From Asterionellopsis glacialis (Eukaryota; Bacillariophyta; Plagiogrammaphyceae; Rhaphoneidales; Asterionellopsidaceae), in contig WKLE02003372.1 in NCBI GenBank assembly GCA_014885115.2, positions 1 through 14,187 on the forward strand: a DNA stretch of 14,187 nucleotides, given 5' to 3'. Under the pieces are notes generated by a model. It had not been told where the DNA came from. It did no database searches and saw nothing but the letters and a program-made list of their open reading frames with translations. Shown one piece after another: positions 1 through 7,599 of the stretch. The stretch's first letter is position 1, and each line of letters begins with the position of its first letter. Both the position numbers and the translations under genes were made by a program.

Positions 1-995
1 CCTGACAGATCATCGCATGACCTGGTATTCATCAAAGAGTTAATTAATGAGTTCAGCAGAGTGACAAGAAGATCAAATAATAAATTTGCGAATGATGCAG
101 CATCATGCTATGATCATATCCTTATCAACCTAGCATCTATTTTTAGCAGGAAATATGGATGCCCAAGATCAGCATGTCTAGTGATGGTGAATAATTTGGA
201 AAAGGCGAAATACCACCTAAAAACTAGTATCAGAGTAAGTGAAGAACATTATTCTCACAGTTCATTATTTCTGATCTACAGTTTAGGACAAGGAAGCAGT
301 AACTCTCCTGCAATTTGGACTTTTATAACTTGTTCTTTATTTGACGCACATGATGAAAAGGCTCATGGAGCAAGACTCGTCTCCTTTGATGGAACTAGAT
401 CACTTTGTCTCCACATGATAGGATTCGTTGACAATAGTACAGGGTACTGTCTTGCAGAGGCTGGAGAAGATCATTTGCACATCTCTGGAGTGACCTTTTG
501 TACTTATCTGGAGGATTGTTGGAATTTAGCAAATGACTCTACCATCTTACTGAGTACGACTTTCTGAGCTCTGGAGAACCAATTCTACTACTGAAGCATT
601 CCAATGTTGATATTAAGTTACAAAATTTTGATCAGACCACAAGCAATACCATCCCCAACAAATCATCATATGATGAACACAAGACTCTGGGATATTATAA
701 ATCACCAAGTGGCAACCAAATAATCCAGAAACTTGAGCTCCAAAAGCATAGCAATGCATTTGGCAAAATAGTGGACAGTGCAGCTTTAACACACAGTGAA
801 GCATGGACCTTCTACTTTTGCTTATATCTACCAAGTTGTACGTATCCTCTCCCAGCATCTCATTTTACTTCCTCCAATCTTCATGATATTCAGAAGAAAG
901 CACTGAGATTGATGTTGACTAAGTGGGGTATTAATCGAAATTATCCAAGAGCAGTTGTTTTTGGTCCAGCAAAATTTGGTGGTCTTTCTTTTTGA
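1..995 (+). pseudogene. Reverse transcriptase domain, inactivated
   Basis: Frame 1 is open from base 1 to 567, and homology continues in frame 3 from about 564 to 995. Motif A appears as NDAASCYDHI (bases 91-120), which contains the first catalytic aspartate. Motif B is GQGSSNSP (around 289-312). Motif C is GFVDNSTG (around 421-444); the family normally has an Asp-Asp pair here, so the second catalytic Asp is replaced by Asn. Downstream in frame 3 come TLGYYKSPSG and the block NRNYPRAVVFGPAKFGGLSF (around 933-992), typical of the end of this family's palm/thumb region. The frame change near 560 and the TGA at 993 break the domain. In life it would have copied element RNA into DNA at a nicked target site. 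Assignment to RT is secure; the exact clade is not. Confidence 0.85.
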
Positions 996-1961
996 CACTT
1001 ATACACTGAACAAACAATACAACAGATTCTTCTCTTTCTTAAACATTGGAGAACAGATAGTACTCCAGGTCAGATGCTAAAGATTGTTTTAACATGGTGC
1101 CAATTCCAGGCTGGTACAAGTCAATTTCTCCTGGAAGACACCCACACGCAAATACCCCATTTAGAAAGCAAATGGATATCATCTCTCCGCACAGGCCTCC
1201 ATTGATTCAAAGCATCTATCACCACTTTAGAAGTCACGATTCCACTGAAACAATGAATACGAGATTCGTATATTATGGATCACGTTGTTAAGTCCAATCA
1301 GTTTAGTGACAATGACATAAAAAGGATCCATTATTGCAGACACTATCTTCAAGTGATCACGATTTTGGACATTACTACTGCTGAAGGTACAAAACTTGAT
1401 GAGAGCTTCCTTTTTGGAGAAAAAAAGGTAACAAGCAGTACATTGACCTCCCTAAAGGTTAAACAATTTAAACCACATCAATTGTCCTGGACATTGTGGC
1501 ATAAGGCATGTAAGTTATTTGCTTTTAAGGATGGTACTCTTTGAACACCATTAGGTGCTTGGCTTCTACCCGCTCACAAATTAAGAAGATCATGGCCATT
1601 TTATCTGTCTACCAATTATGCAAAATTATTGGTTCACACTACGCAAGGTTACGAATTACATCACAAAGTTGGCTCGGAATTTATACCTTATCATGATAGG
1701 CCTGTCTTGAAAGATCCAGATAATAGATTCTTTCCTACTGAAGCTGTCACATCCCTCAGCGGGTGGAAGTTTTCTCAGAAGCAACAAACAGGCATTCATA
1801 TTGAGACCATTAACAATAGCCATGTCTACACCAGGTTTGAGACATATATCAATACACTACCTATTTGGGAACAGCGCCTAATCAAAGGTTTTACCATTTT
1901 AGTGTCATTGCCTAGTTTGAAACCAGACACTTGTCTTAGACAACCTAATTGTCGTCAGTGA
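996..1961 (+). pseudogene. RT-RNase H connector region of the same polyprotein
   Basis: Frame 3 carries on past the TGA at 993 with HLYTEQTIQQILLFLKHWRTD (996-1058), DSYIMDHVV (1263-1289) and RIHYCRHYLQ (near 1323-1352). Next come LSWTLWHKACKLF (near 1482-1520) and TPLGAWLLPAHKLRRSWPFY (1545-1604). These blocks sit between RT and RNase H in the diatom family as I remember it, and they have no assigned enzymatic role. In-frame stops are all TGA (1203, 1254, 1542, and 1959 at the end of the frame). The last one is reached only because homology moves to frame 1 at about 1945. Little here points to a separate function; it is best read as one piece of the broken polyprotein. Confidence 0.75.
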
Positions 1962-2521
1962 TAGGTCTGTTATAGATGATCAAGGAGCATTTGGTTGGGT
2001 CCTTAGCTATCGGGATGGAACTAGACTGGTGACATGCAGTGGACCAACCTTCGGTTGTACAAGAGGTGGATCCTTTTGAGCAGAGGCTTACGGCGTGCTT
2101 TCATGGATTTTTTTTATTTTTCCTATGATTTACAAGGTTTTTGTCAATACGCATACCAAAACCTGAAGAGATTCAAAATCAACTGCATCCTTACTTAGAT
2201 GCTTATACTGATAATATGGGAGTTATCCGACAGATAGAATCTCTATCATCTCCAGGGTTCAAACCACCAAGCATAACATTGATGTCTGACTGGGATGTAA
2301 TCAACCAAATTTGCATGATCATACCTGATCTTCCTCCAACGAATATGTCACATGCAAAAGGCCACCAAGATGAGAGTATTCCTAAACATAGGCCAGGTCT
2401 CCCCGCGCAGTTAAATGTTGAGGCAGATACTCTTGCTGGATTGTATCAAAGGCTTCATAGTGACTACATAAGATCTTCTGTTCCACAACTACGATCATGT
2501 CTAAATATGCCAGCCAACTAA
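1942..2521 (+). pseudogene. RNase H domain of the retroelement, broken
   Basis: The domain would remove the RNA strand of the RNA/DNA hybrid made during retrotransposition. In frame 1 (about 1942-2110) the sequence reads VVSDRSVIDDQGAFGWVLS, followed by SGPTFG and then SF-stop-AEAYGVLSW. In frame 2 (2141-2521) it continues with YTDNMGVIRQIES, HAKGHQDE and LNVEADTLAGL. The four acidic positions expected of an RNase H can all be pointed to: Asp of SDRS (normally SDGS), Glu of AEAYG, Asp of YTDN and Asp of EADTLA. What kills it is the TGA at 2077-2079, where the family has Arg, and a frame change between about 2110 and 2150 around a T-rich stretch. It ends at TAA 2519-2521, also inside the ancestral frame. 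Confidence 0.8.
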
Positions 2522-3414
2522 GGTTTCATATGTCCCATGATTGAATATTTGGTCACTCGGAATAGTTGGCCAATAAATCAATTCGATAGCATTGACTGGG
2601 AAAGTCATTCGAATGCGTCTAAAAGAACATCTCTTCCTCACCCAACTCTTAATAAATTGATCCACGGACATCTTCCCACCTCAACCAGAGCTAACAGATA
2701 CTATTCTGATCGTTCTACTATTTGTCCTATGTGCCAGTTATATGATGAGGATCAATGTCATCTCCTTACATGTTCTCACCCAACTCTGAAGAAACACCAA
2801 AGAAAACTATACCAACAAATACGACAACAATGTGATCTTCTTCATTCATCTGAAGCATTGAGGGATACATTAATAGCTTGTCTTGAATACACGCTAGAAG
2901 GAAAACCTCTCAATTTCAACCAACTCATATTGCCCTAATTTGATTCACAAACAAGGCAAACTTGGGTGGATGCAACTTCTCTATGGCTGCTACCACCTTG
3001 AATGGGCTTATCATCAGAATCTTTATTTAAGTCGTCCACAGCAAAATAAATTAACTGGTACACACTGGGTTACTTGCATGATTCATGAGACATGTGCCTG
3101 GTTTCAGGAATACTGGAAATTATGCCAGGAGCTTGTCTATAGTAAACACAATGAGAAATAAGCACAATATCAGAGAGACCAAGCCATCAAAGAAGTTCAA
3201 ATTTTACATTCCATGCACCGTATTTGTGCCAATGATAGAGACATCCTGAATTCTCCCTTGGAAACATTTATAAACCAGAATACTTTGGTCATAATCAACT
3301 GGCTAAACACATGACACCCTGTTATTCTAAGTAGCCTCAATAAAGCCACTTTGAACACAATTACCAATGTGAAGTCAATTAAATCATATTTTGCCAAGGA
3401 TCATCCTTCATAGG
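2522..3414 (+). pseudogene. C-terminal region of the retroelement polyprotein with Cys/His cluster
   Basis: Frame 2 continues after the TAA at 2519 and contains LPHPTLNKLIHGHLPTSTRA. It then gives CPMCQLYDEDQCHLLTCSHP (around 2723-2782), a CxxC followed by C-H-x3-C. This is a likely zinc-binding knuckle, as found C-terminal to RT in several LINE groups. The frame changes near 2938 to frame 3 (GKLGWMQLLYG, then EWAYHQNLYLS, then WVTCMIHETCAWFQEYWKL). It passes a TAA at 3159 and a TGA at 3312, and shifts once more near 3345-3361. The end is SIKSYFAKDHPS and TAG at 3412-3414. Nucleic-acid binding is inferred from the cluster only. Confidence 0.7.
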
Positions 3415-3433
3415 GAACTCCTAGGAGTTCCCT
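3414..3433. repeat. Perfect 20-bp palindrome at the RT stop codon
   Basis: The arms GGGAACTCCT and AGGAGTTCCC are exact reverse complements with no spacer. The first G is the last base of the TAG that ends the retroelement frame, and a run of T follows at 3434-3437. In RNA it would form a short hairpin immediately after translation ends. Confidence 0.85.
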
Positions 3434-3441
3434 TTTCTTGC

Positions 3442-3470
3442 TAGGAAGAGGACTTTGTCCTCTTCTTAGT
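3442..3470. repeat. Second hairpin, 13-bp arms with 3-nt loop
   Basis: CTAGGAAGAGGAC at 3442-3454 pairs with GTCCTCTTCTTAG at 3458-3470 across the loop TTT, with one G-T wobble. It lies eight bases after the first palindrome. Together the two give the 3' end of the retroelement transcript a double stem-loop. The arm sequences differ, so this is not a simple duplication of the first hairpin. Confidence 0.85.
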
Positions 3471-3580
3471 TTCTTCCACACATATTCTAAGTATTTGGGA
3501 CTGCGGGTAGAATTCATCATGTATTGGAGAATACAATATGTAGACAGCTGCAGCAGTATAAAATAGTGATTTAGTTTTTT
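3471..3580. other. Likely 3' untranslated tail of the RT element
   Basis: No coding support was found. The stretch ends with AGCTGCAGC at 3546-3554, then TATAAAATAG and a run of eight T. The same 9-mer followed by AATAAATAG occurs just before the ATT tail of the insertion at 6275-7577, which hints at a shared retroposon tail. The element's exact 3' boundary cannot be fixed. Confidence 0.35.
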
Positions 3581-4250
3581 TTATCTAGGCTTCATTTGAG
3601 CAGTTTTAAAAAGTGTTTCCAAGTCCTTCAGAATTTTCTCTCTAGAAGGAAATTGGCAATCAAATCGCACGTTATGTAGGGCAGCATTTTCTGCCCATTT
3701 GATAATATCATCAAACATATACAAGGAACATCCAGTCACCATGAGTTTGTGCAGAAGGTTGATGCATGATCTTGTTTCATTGGTGAACAAATTGTATGTC
3801 TTTGCTCTCTTCAACAAAATTTCAGGATCAAGAATGTTGGGAGGTTCTGGTAATGCATCAATTTCATTGACATGTTGAAAATCAGTATCATTCACTTGTA
3901 TTTCTGATGGTATATAGTCATCAAGGCTCACTCTGTGTAATGGTCAGAAACAAATTCATAAGGAATAGGTCCCATGGTCTGGTACTTTGATGAATGATTA
4001 TTTCCATTTCCACTAATAGGAAACTGCTGATTAGATGAAGGTTGATTGGTGTTGACACCACATTGGTCCACAAAGTAACAAAATTCACTACTGCGCAAGT
4101 GAAGGTTGAATGAATGCTGTGAATGAGACATATTATCACAACCAGGACAGACTAACCACATTCATCATCTAACATTGCGTTCCATGGTTGTGCAATAGCA
4201 TCAACATTTGACTGTCCCAATGAAACTTGGTAAAAAAATTCTATCAACAA
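3581..4250 (-). pseudogene. Broken ORF with C2HC-type zinc finger, repetitive diatom-type family of unknown function
   Basis: Read from 4250 down to 3581, three pieces in successive frames look like one protein. The first is SLGQSNVDAIAQPWNAMLDD (about 4230-4165). The second, in the frame opening at 4161, gives CPGCDNMSHSQHSFNLHLR with a later Cys: C-x2-C-x12-H-x6-C, a C2HC finger of classical spacing. The third (3931-3581) gives LLHKLMVTGCSLYMFDDIIKWAENA and ends TAQMKPR with TAA. A leucine-rich stretch followed by a short 'FDDIIKWA' helix is how I remember the N-terminus of a repeated diatom family, possibly a transposon product; I cannot name it with certainty. Related proteins continue well past this point, so it is probably C-terminally truncated as well as frameshifted. 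The start is unknown: the ATG at 4161 directly follows an in-frame TGA. Confidence 0.5.
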
Positions 4251-4528
4251 AAAAAAGATGCCAAAATGAGAATGTGAGCCATACCAGCATTTTTGGAAAT
4301 GCAGAACTTGAAATCAGTACCAGAGCACTGTTAGTAGGATCCAGGTAGATTGCAATTTTTTTCACTAACAGAAAAAAATTGTCCTATTAACATAATCCAT
4401 TCATGTAGAATTTTGTGTAATCGATGCAGTCAATTTTTTGAGAGAGAGCATGACATTTTTTGAGTTACTCAGGAATTATTTATGTCAGGGAGAGGGATAA
4501 TTCATTGGTCCGGCCATGGTAAAAAGTT
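4251..4528. other. AT-rich spacer, no gene seen
   Basis: This stretch has homopolymer runs and no frame with convincing protein character. One minus-strand frame is open for about 45 codons but is hydrophobic and matches nothing I recognise. Confidence 0.5.
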
Positions 4529-4550
4529 GACAGACAGACAGACAGACAGA
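4529..4550. repeat. GACA microsatellite (5.5 units)
   Basis: Five and a half perfect copies of GACA (CTGT on the minus strand) start two bases past the TGA stop of the minus-strand ORF1 remnant. It could be a simple microsatellite or the simple-repeat tail of that element. Confidence 0.9.
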
Positions 4551-4552
4551 TT

Positions 4553-5780
4553 TCATTCATCAGTGACCAGAAAGTCCTTTCTGGTGTTGCTTATTGTTGA
4601 GCCTACACTGCGTTCAAAGATAGAAATATAAGAATCTTCTCCCAAAGAATCATCATTCCATAATTTATTTGGTTGTATTTGGAGTGGTGGAAAATTAGGA
4701 GGGCGAGACATAAATGCATCCTCAGGAATATTGTATTGTAATGAAGATTCCAATAGAATGGCTACGCTATTTTTCACTTCGCTGAAGTTAGCAACATCAG
4801 TTATTACATTCCACCTACCACATTGAGAAGTATTTTTTGTCTCACATAAGTGAGAGACACCTGGGGTGTTTTTAAACGTGTTAGAGATATAAAACATCAT
4901 ATCGTGTGTGCATCTGTGAATAGGCACGATTCTCAAAGTTGCTAGTATTTTTTGTTTGTTTATTGATAGCGTTGCAATAAGCGATCGGATGGGAGTATTT
5001 AGTCCTGTACTTTACATAGATATGTTGATGATTGCCGTCATTTAATCCTGTGAAGCGTTTAAGAATCCAATCTACTTCCTTCATGTTGCTCTTCCTGCAT
5101 TGGACTTTGTAAGATTTCATTGATAAGTGGTGGTTGTTGTTATTGATTGAGGGTGATGTGAATACAATTCGGAGTTTCTCCTTTGGAATTTTTAGGCCAC
5201 ACAAAGATGCCTTGTAACTTAGAAATTTGGTGTACCTATCATTATCCATCCCATCTGGTAGAGCGCCTAAGATCCAACCCAAGGGAACAATGTCAACTTT
5301 GTCCTCTTTCCAAGCATGGCTTCAGAGGAATAACTGGCATCGTTTTAGAGTAGCGTTGACATGGTAATTATTCTTAATCATTGTTAAAGAAACTTCGGAA
5401 TGTATACGATGACAAATGATGATCTTGCCTTTGGTTTTGTTTCTTCCTTGAACAATATGAACATTGTAATGACATGAATATTTAGTGCTTGAGTCGCAGT
5501 GTTGAAGTAATTTGGATGACACTTTCCTGCTCTTATTGTCAAAGATGTCAATAGAGTCTCCAAAAGAGTGAAGCATTGCTTAAAGAACTTTGATGTGTCG
5601 TGGACCAATATCTTGAGCAAGACTTGGATTGGCAATAGCCAGTTCAAACTTAATGATCATTTCTTTGTGAGAATAGGATTTCCCTGTTTTTTGAGTGGAA
5701 GCGGCTGCTTCAACTTCAAGGGTTTTCTCAGCCGCGTACGACATTTGATGCTCATTGTCGGAGTTGGTGGTTTTCGTCAG
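4553..5780 (-). pseudogene. ORF1-like protein of a second retroelement, broken
   Basis: Reading leftwards from 5780, one frame runs to about 4940: NSDNEHQMSYAAEKTLEVE, KEMIIKFELAIANPS, then after a TAA (5580-5582) SFGDSIDIFDNKSRKVSSKL and HIVQGRNKTKGKIIICHRIH. After a TGA (5320-5322) it continues with VPLGWILGALPDGMDNDRYT. A frameshift near 4930-4950 leads into a second frame with LRIVPIHRC, CGRWNVITDVANFSEVKNSV and the end DFLVTDE plus TGA at 4553. From memory this order (about 400 residues) matches a diatom family of presumed nucleic-acid-binding ORF1/Gag-like proteins. No catalytic motif is seen. The likely initiator is altered: CTG at 5780-5778 where the upstream duplicate copy has ATG. 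It is antiparallel to the RT element and therefore a separate insertion. Confidence 0.65.
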
Positions 5781-5984
5781 CGACAGCGTTCAACAAAATT
5801 CTTTCGGGTTTAGTCCTGGGGCATACGTATTGCCACGTAGATGGGGCCTACAAAACTTTTTAACATTTGATGCTCATTGTCGGAGTTGGTGGTTTTCGTC
5901 ATCGTTGGCGTTTAACCGAATTCTTTTGGTGTTTAGTACTGGGGTGTACGTATTGCCATGTAGATGGGGCCTACGAAACTTTTC
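5741..5984 (-). repeat. 122-bp tandem duplication spanning the ORF1 start
   Basis: Unit 1 (5741-5862) and unit 2 (5863-5984) are head-to-tail copies. Their first 39 plus-strand bases are identical and the rest is diverged, with a short indel. On the minus strand each unit carries about 80 bp of leader followed by the first 13 codons of ORF1 (TKTTNSDNEHQM after the start codon). The distal unit begins these codons with ATG (5902-5900); the proximal unit, joined to the rest of ORF1, has CTG (5780-5778). Because 122 is not a multiple of three, the distal ATG opens only a short peptide that ends within the proximal unit. Confidence 0.85.
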
Positions 5985-6251
5985 ACAAGAGTTTATGTAC
6001 CAGATGTTATTTTCAATAATTCCAGAAAAGTGGATGGGGAATCAAATGGTGTCATTGATGCAATTGGATAATAGTATTATTGTTGTGTTCTTATCCAGAA
6101 GTTGATTGATGTCAAAGTCAGTTTTACAAAAAAAATAGACTTCTCCTCCTTAATCCAGATTTGGAAATTATCAACGCACACTCAAAAATCAATATCAATA
6201 GGGGAAATTGATTGGTGTCCCACAAAGGTACCAAGAAGAGGTTTGTTGTCA
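5985..6251. other. Spacer upstream of the minus-strand ORF1, no gene seen
   Basis: This may include 5' leader of the minus-strand element. I see no repeat, motif or coding frame that I can support. Confidence 0.45.
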
Positions 6252-6274
6252 TGTTCTTGTGTGAAAGGACTCTT
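6252..6274 (+). repeat. Left copy of 23-bp direct repeat (putative target-site duplication)
   Basis: It begins TGTTCTTGTGTGAAAGGA and matches 7577-7599 at 22 of 23 positions (C at 6270 versus G at 7595). Confidence 0.8.
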
Positions 6275-6914
6275 TGTCCGTACTGTGTCCCTGCAGCAGG
6301 TAAGGGGTCAGTGGTCATGGGGATGGCACTGTCAGTCACAACAGGATCTTTTCAGAGCCCTGGCAGTGTCCTCCCACAGCCATGAAATCAGTCCAACGCA
6401 TCAATTCAGTATCACTTTAACAAAACTTATCAAAATGACCTACACACGGACATAACGTCATTGTCAAAGTTAAAAATTATTTCTACACTAATTCTAGTAC
6501 CATCCCTACACGTCATCTCAATCACTCCGAGCAAAATACCAAAACACCTCCTATGAAACATCTACAGATCAAACGCAGCTGATCTCACACCTCCCTATCA
6601 TACAAAGTCCTGTCAATTCTCCTCCCTTGGTCCGGTTGAAAAACATGCCATCAATGCTGAGAAAATCAAGTCCAAAACAAGCCTCGTCATTGCAATGCAT
6701 CAATCAACTTCAGCCACAAGAAACCACTCCGTCTGCCTGTGGTCCGCCCATCCGTCCCAAGAACTCACATCACCTATCGTACTCCCGTACCAGGTATCAG
6801 GTATTGCAGACACACTTATCTATCACATCTGCATCTGTCCGTTGTCGTCTGCCTGATGACCATTCCATCATAATATTCAGACATCATCAGTCCGTCTGTT
6901 GTCTTCTTCCAGTC

Positions 6915-7012
6915 TTCAATAATTATTGTTAGATACAAAAGCATATCACAGTCTGTCCTTCCACAGTCTGTCCCTCATCCGAATTATAATATTATTATTT
7001 ACTCATCTTCTA
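6915..7012 (+). repeat. Diverged direct repeat inside the retroposon, copy 1
   Basis: It is centred on TACAAAAGCATATCACAGTC and ends TCATCTTCTA, and it is matched with scattered substitutions and an indel by 7312-7400 about 390-400 bp downstream. This suggests an old internal duplication within the 1.3-kb element. Confidence 0.7.
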
Positions 7013-7311
7013 TGTCTGTTGTACGTCAGTCAACCAACTTCTGTGACACCATCACGTCCATCCATCACCTACAGCACCCACCATTACCACGTCTGTCTGT
7101 CGATCATTCATAAAGACATGACAACGCCCATCAGCTGTTTGTCTGCCAAACATTATACATTTCTGTCTGTCTAGTGTCTGTCGGCTTGGCATCTGTCCTT
7201 CTCAATTTGCCCTTGCCCCATTGCCTATCCATCTCTACCAATACAATATCTTGTAAAGTATGCCAAGTACCTTGTACAGCATCCCTCTGTACTTCCACTC
7301 ACGGTCTTTCA

Positions 7312-7400
7312 GTCTCTAATTATCTTTAAATACAAAAGCACATCACAGTCCATCCTTCAACAGTCTGTTCCTCCTCCAAATTTTAATTATTCATCTTCTA
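7312..7400 (+). repeat. Diverged direct repeat inside the retroposon, copy 2
   Basis: It contains TACAAAAGCACATCACAGTC, an ACAGTCTGT word and the end TCATCTTCTA, in the same order as copy 1 at 6915-7012. Confidence 0.7.
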
Positions 7401-7559
7401 TTACTGGAATTATGGAATTTTTTGGTCCCTGTTAAACCATGTTTTTGCCCATTGTACTATCCAACAATAGAAAACCTAAACCCTGATGGTTCCGGCTGTC
7501 ATCACAAGTAGACTAGATTTCTACGGTTATCAGTAGCTGCAGCGATTAATAAATAGAAC

Positions 7560-7577
7560 ATTATTATTATTATTATT
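7560..7577 (+). repeat. (ATT)6 simple-repeat tail
   Basis: Six perfect ATT units sit between AATAGAAC and the right-hand 23-bp repeat. They are read here as the 3' tail of the retroposon. Confidence 0.85.
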
Positions 7578-7599
7578 GTTCTTGTGTGAAAGGAGTCTT
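7577..7599 (+). repeat. Right copy of 23-bp direct repeat (putative target-site duplication)
   Basis: It matches 6252-6274 with one mismatch and directly abuts the ATT tail, as expected for the downstream target-site copy. Confidence 0.8.

Larger units (their letters stand above)
1..3414 (+). mobile_element. Decayed LINE-like retroelement (RT-RNase H polyprotein), 5' end outside window
   Basis: One ancestral reading frame can be followed by protein similarity through frames 1, 3, 1, 2, 3 and 1. It carries, in order, a reverse transcriptase, a connector, an RNase H and a Cys/His C-terminal region, and it ends at TAG 3412-3414. The domain order (RT then RNase H, no integrase or protease seen) fits a non-LTR retrotransposon. 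From memory, the wording of the conserved blocks matches a large repetitive polyprotein family of diatoms. Frameshifts fall near 560, 1950, 2110-2150, 2938 and 3345-3361. In-frame stops lie at 993, 1203, 1254, 1542, 2077, 2519, 3159 and 3312. The copy cannot encode a working protein. The 5' part (ORF1, endonuclease) lies outside the window, or this copy is 5'-truncated. Confidence 0.85.
6275..7577 (+). mobile_element. About 1.3-kb non-coding retroposon with ATT tail
   Basis: The insertion is bounded by a 23-bp direct repeat with one mismatch and ends in (ATT)6 (7560-7577) directly against the right copy of that repeat. The last T of the tail can equally be counted in the repeat. A long, slightly variable target duplication plus a simple-repeat 3' tail is the signature of target-primed reverse transcription, so this is a SINE-like element or a 5'-truncated LINE in plus orientation. 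Just before the tail lies AATAAATAG. The plus strand is poor in G and rich in C, A and T (many CTGTCC and CATCC words), like the coding strand of the element at 12201. Frames open for 80-100 codons exist, but two overlap at once, so they reflect base bias. No RT motif, tRNA-type B box or 5' promoter was recognised. Confidence 0.65.

Noticed and set aside
993..2079. Reading TGA as a sense codon (recoding or selenocysteine) in the RT frame
   Set aside because: The same copy also has several frameshifts, TAA stops and a lost catalytic Asp, and the TEX10-like gene uses ordinary stops; simple decay explains it better.
1..3414. LTR retrotransposon or retrovirus-like element
   Set aside because: No terminal repeats, protease or integrase were seen, and the RT motifs and C-terminal Cys/His cluster are of the LINE-like diatom family.
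5568..6105. Plus-strand open frames across the 122-bp tandem repeat
   Set aside because: They are shadows of the minus-strand ORF1 and its duplicated leader; the repeated peptide only mirrors the DNA duplication.
6556..7174. Open frames of 80-100 codons inside the 1.3-kb insertion
   Set aside because: Two overlapping frames are open at once, and the strand is poor in G, which makes TGA and TAG rare. The peptides show no conserved pattern.
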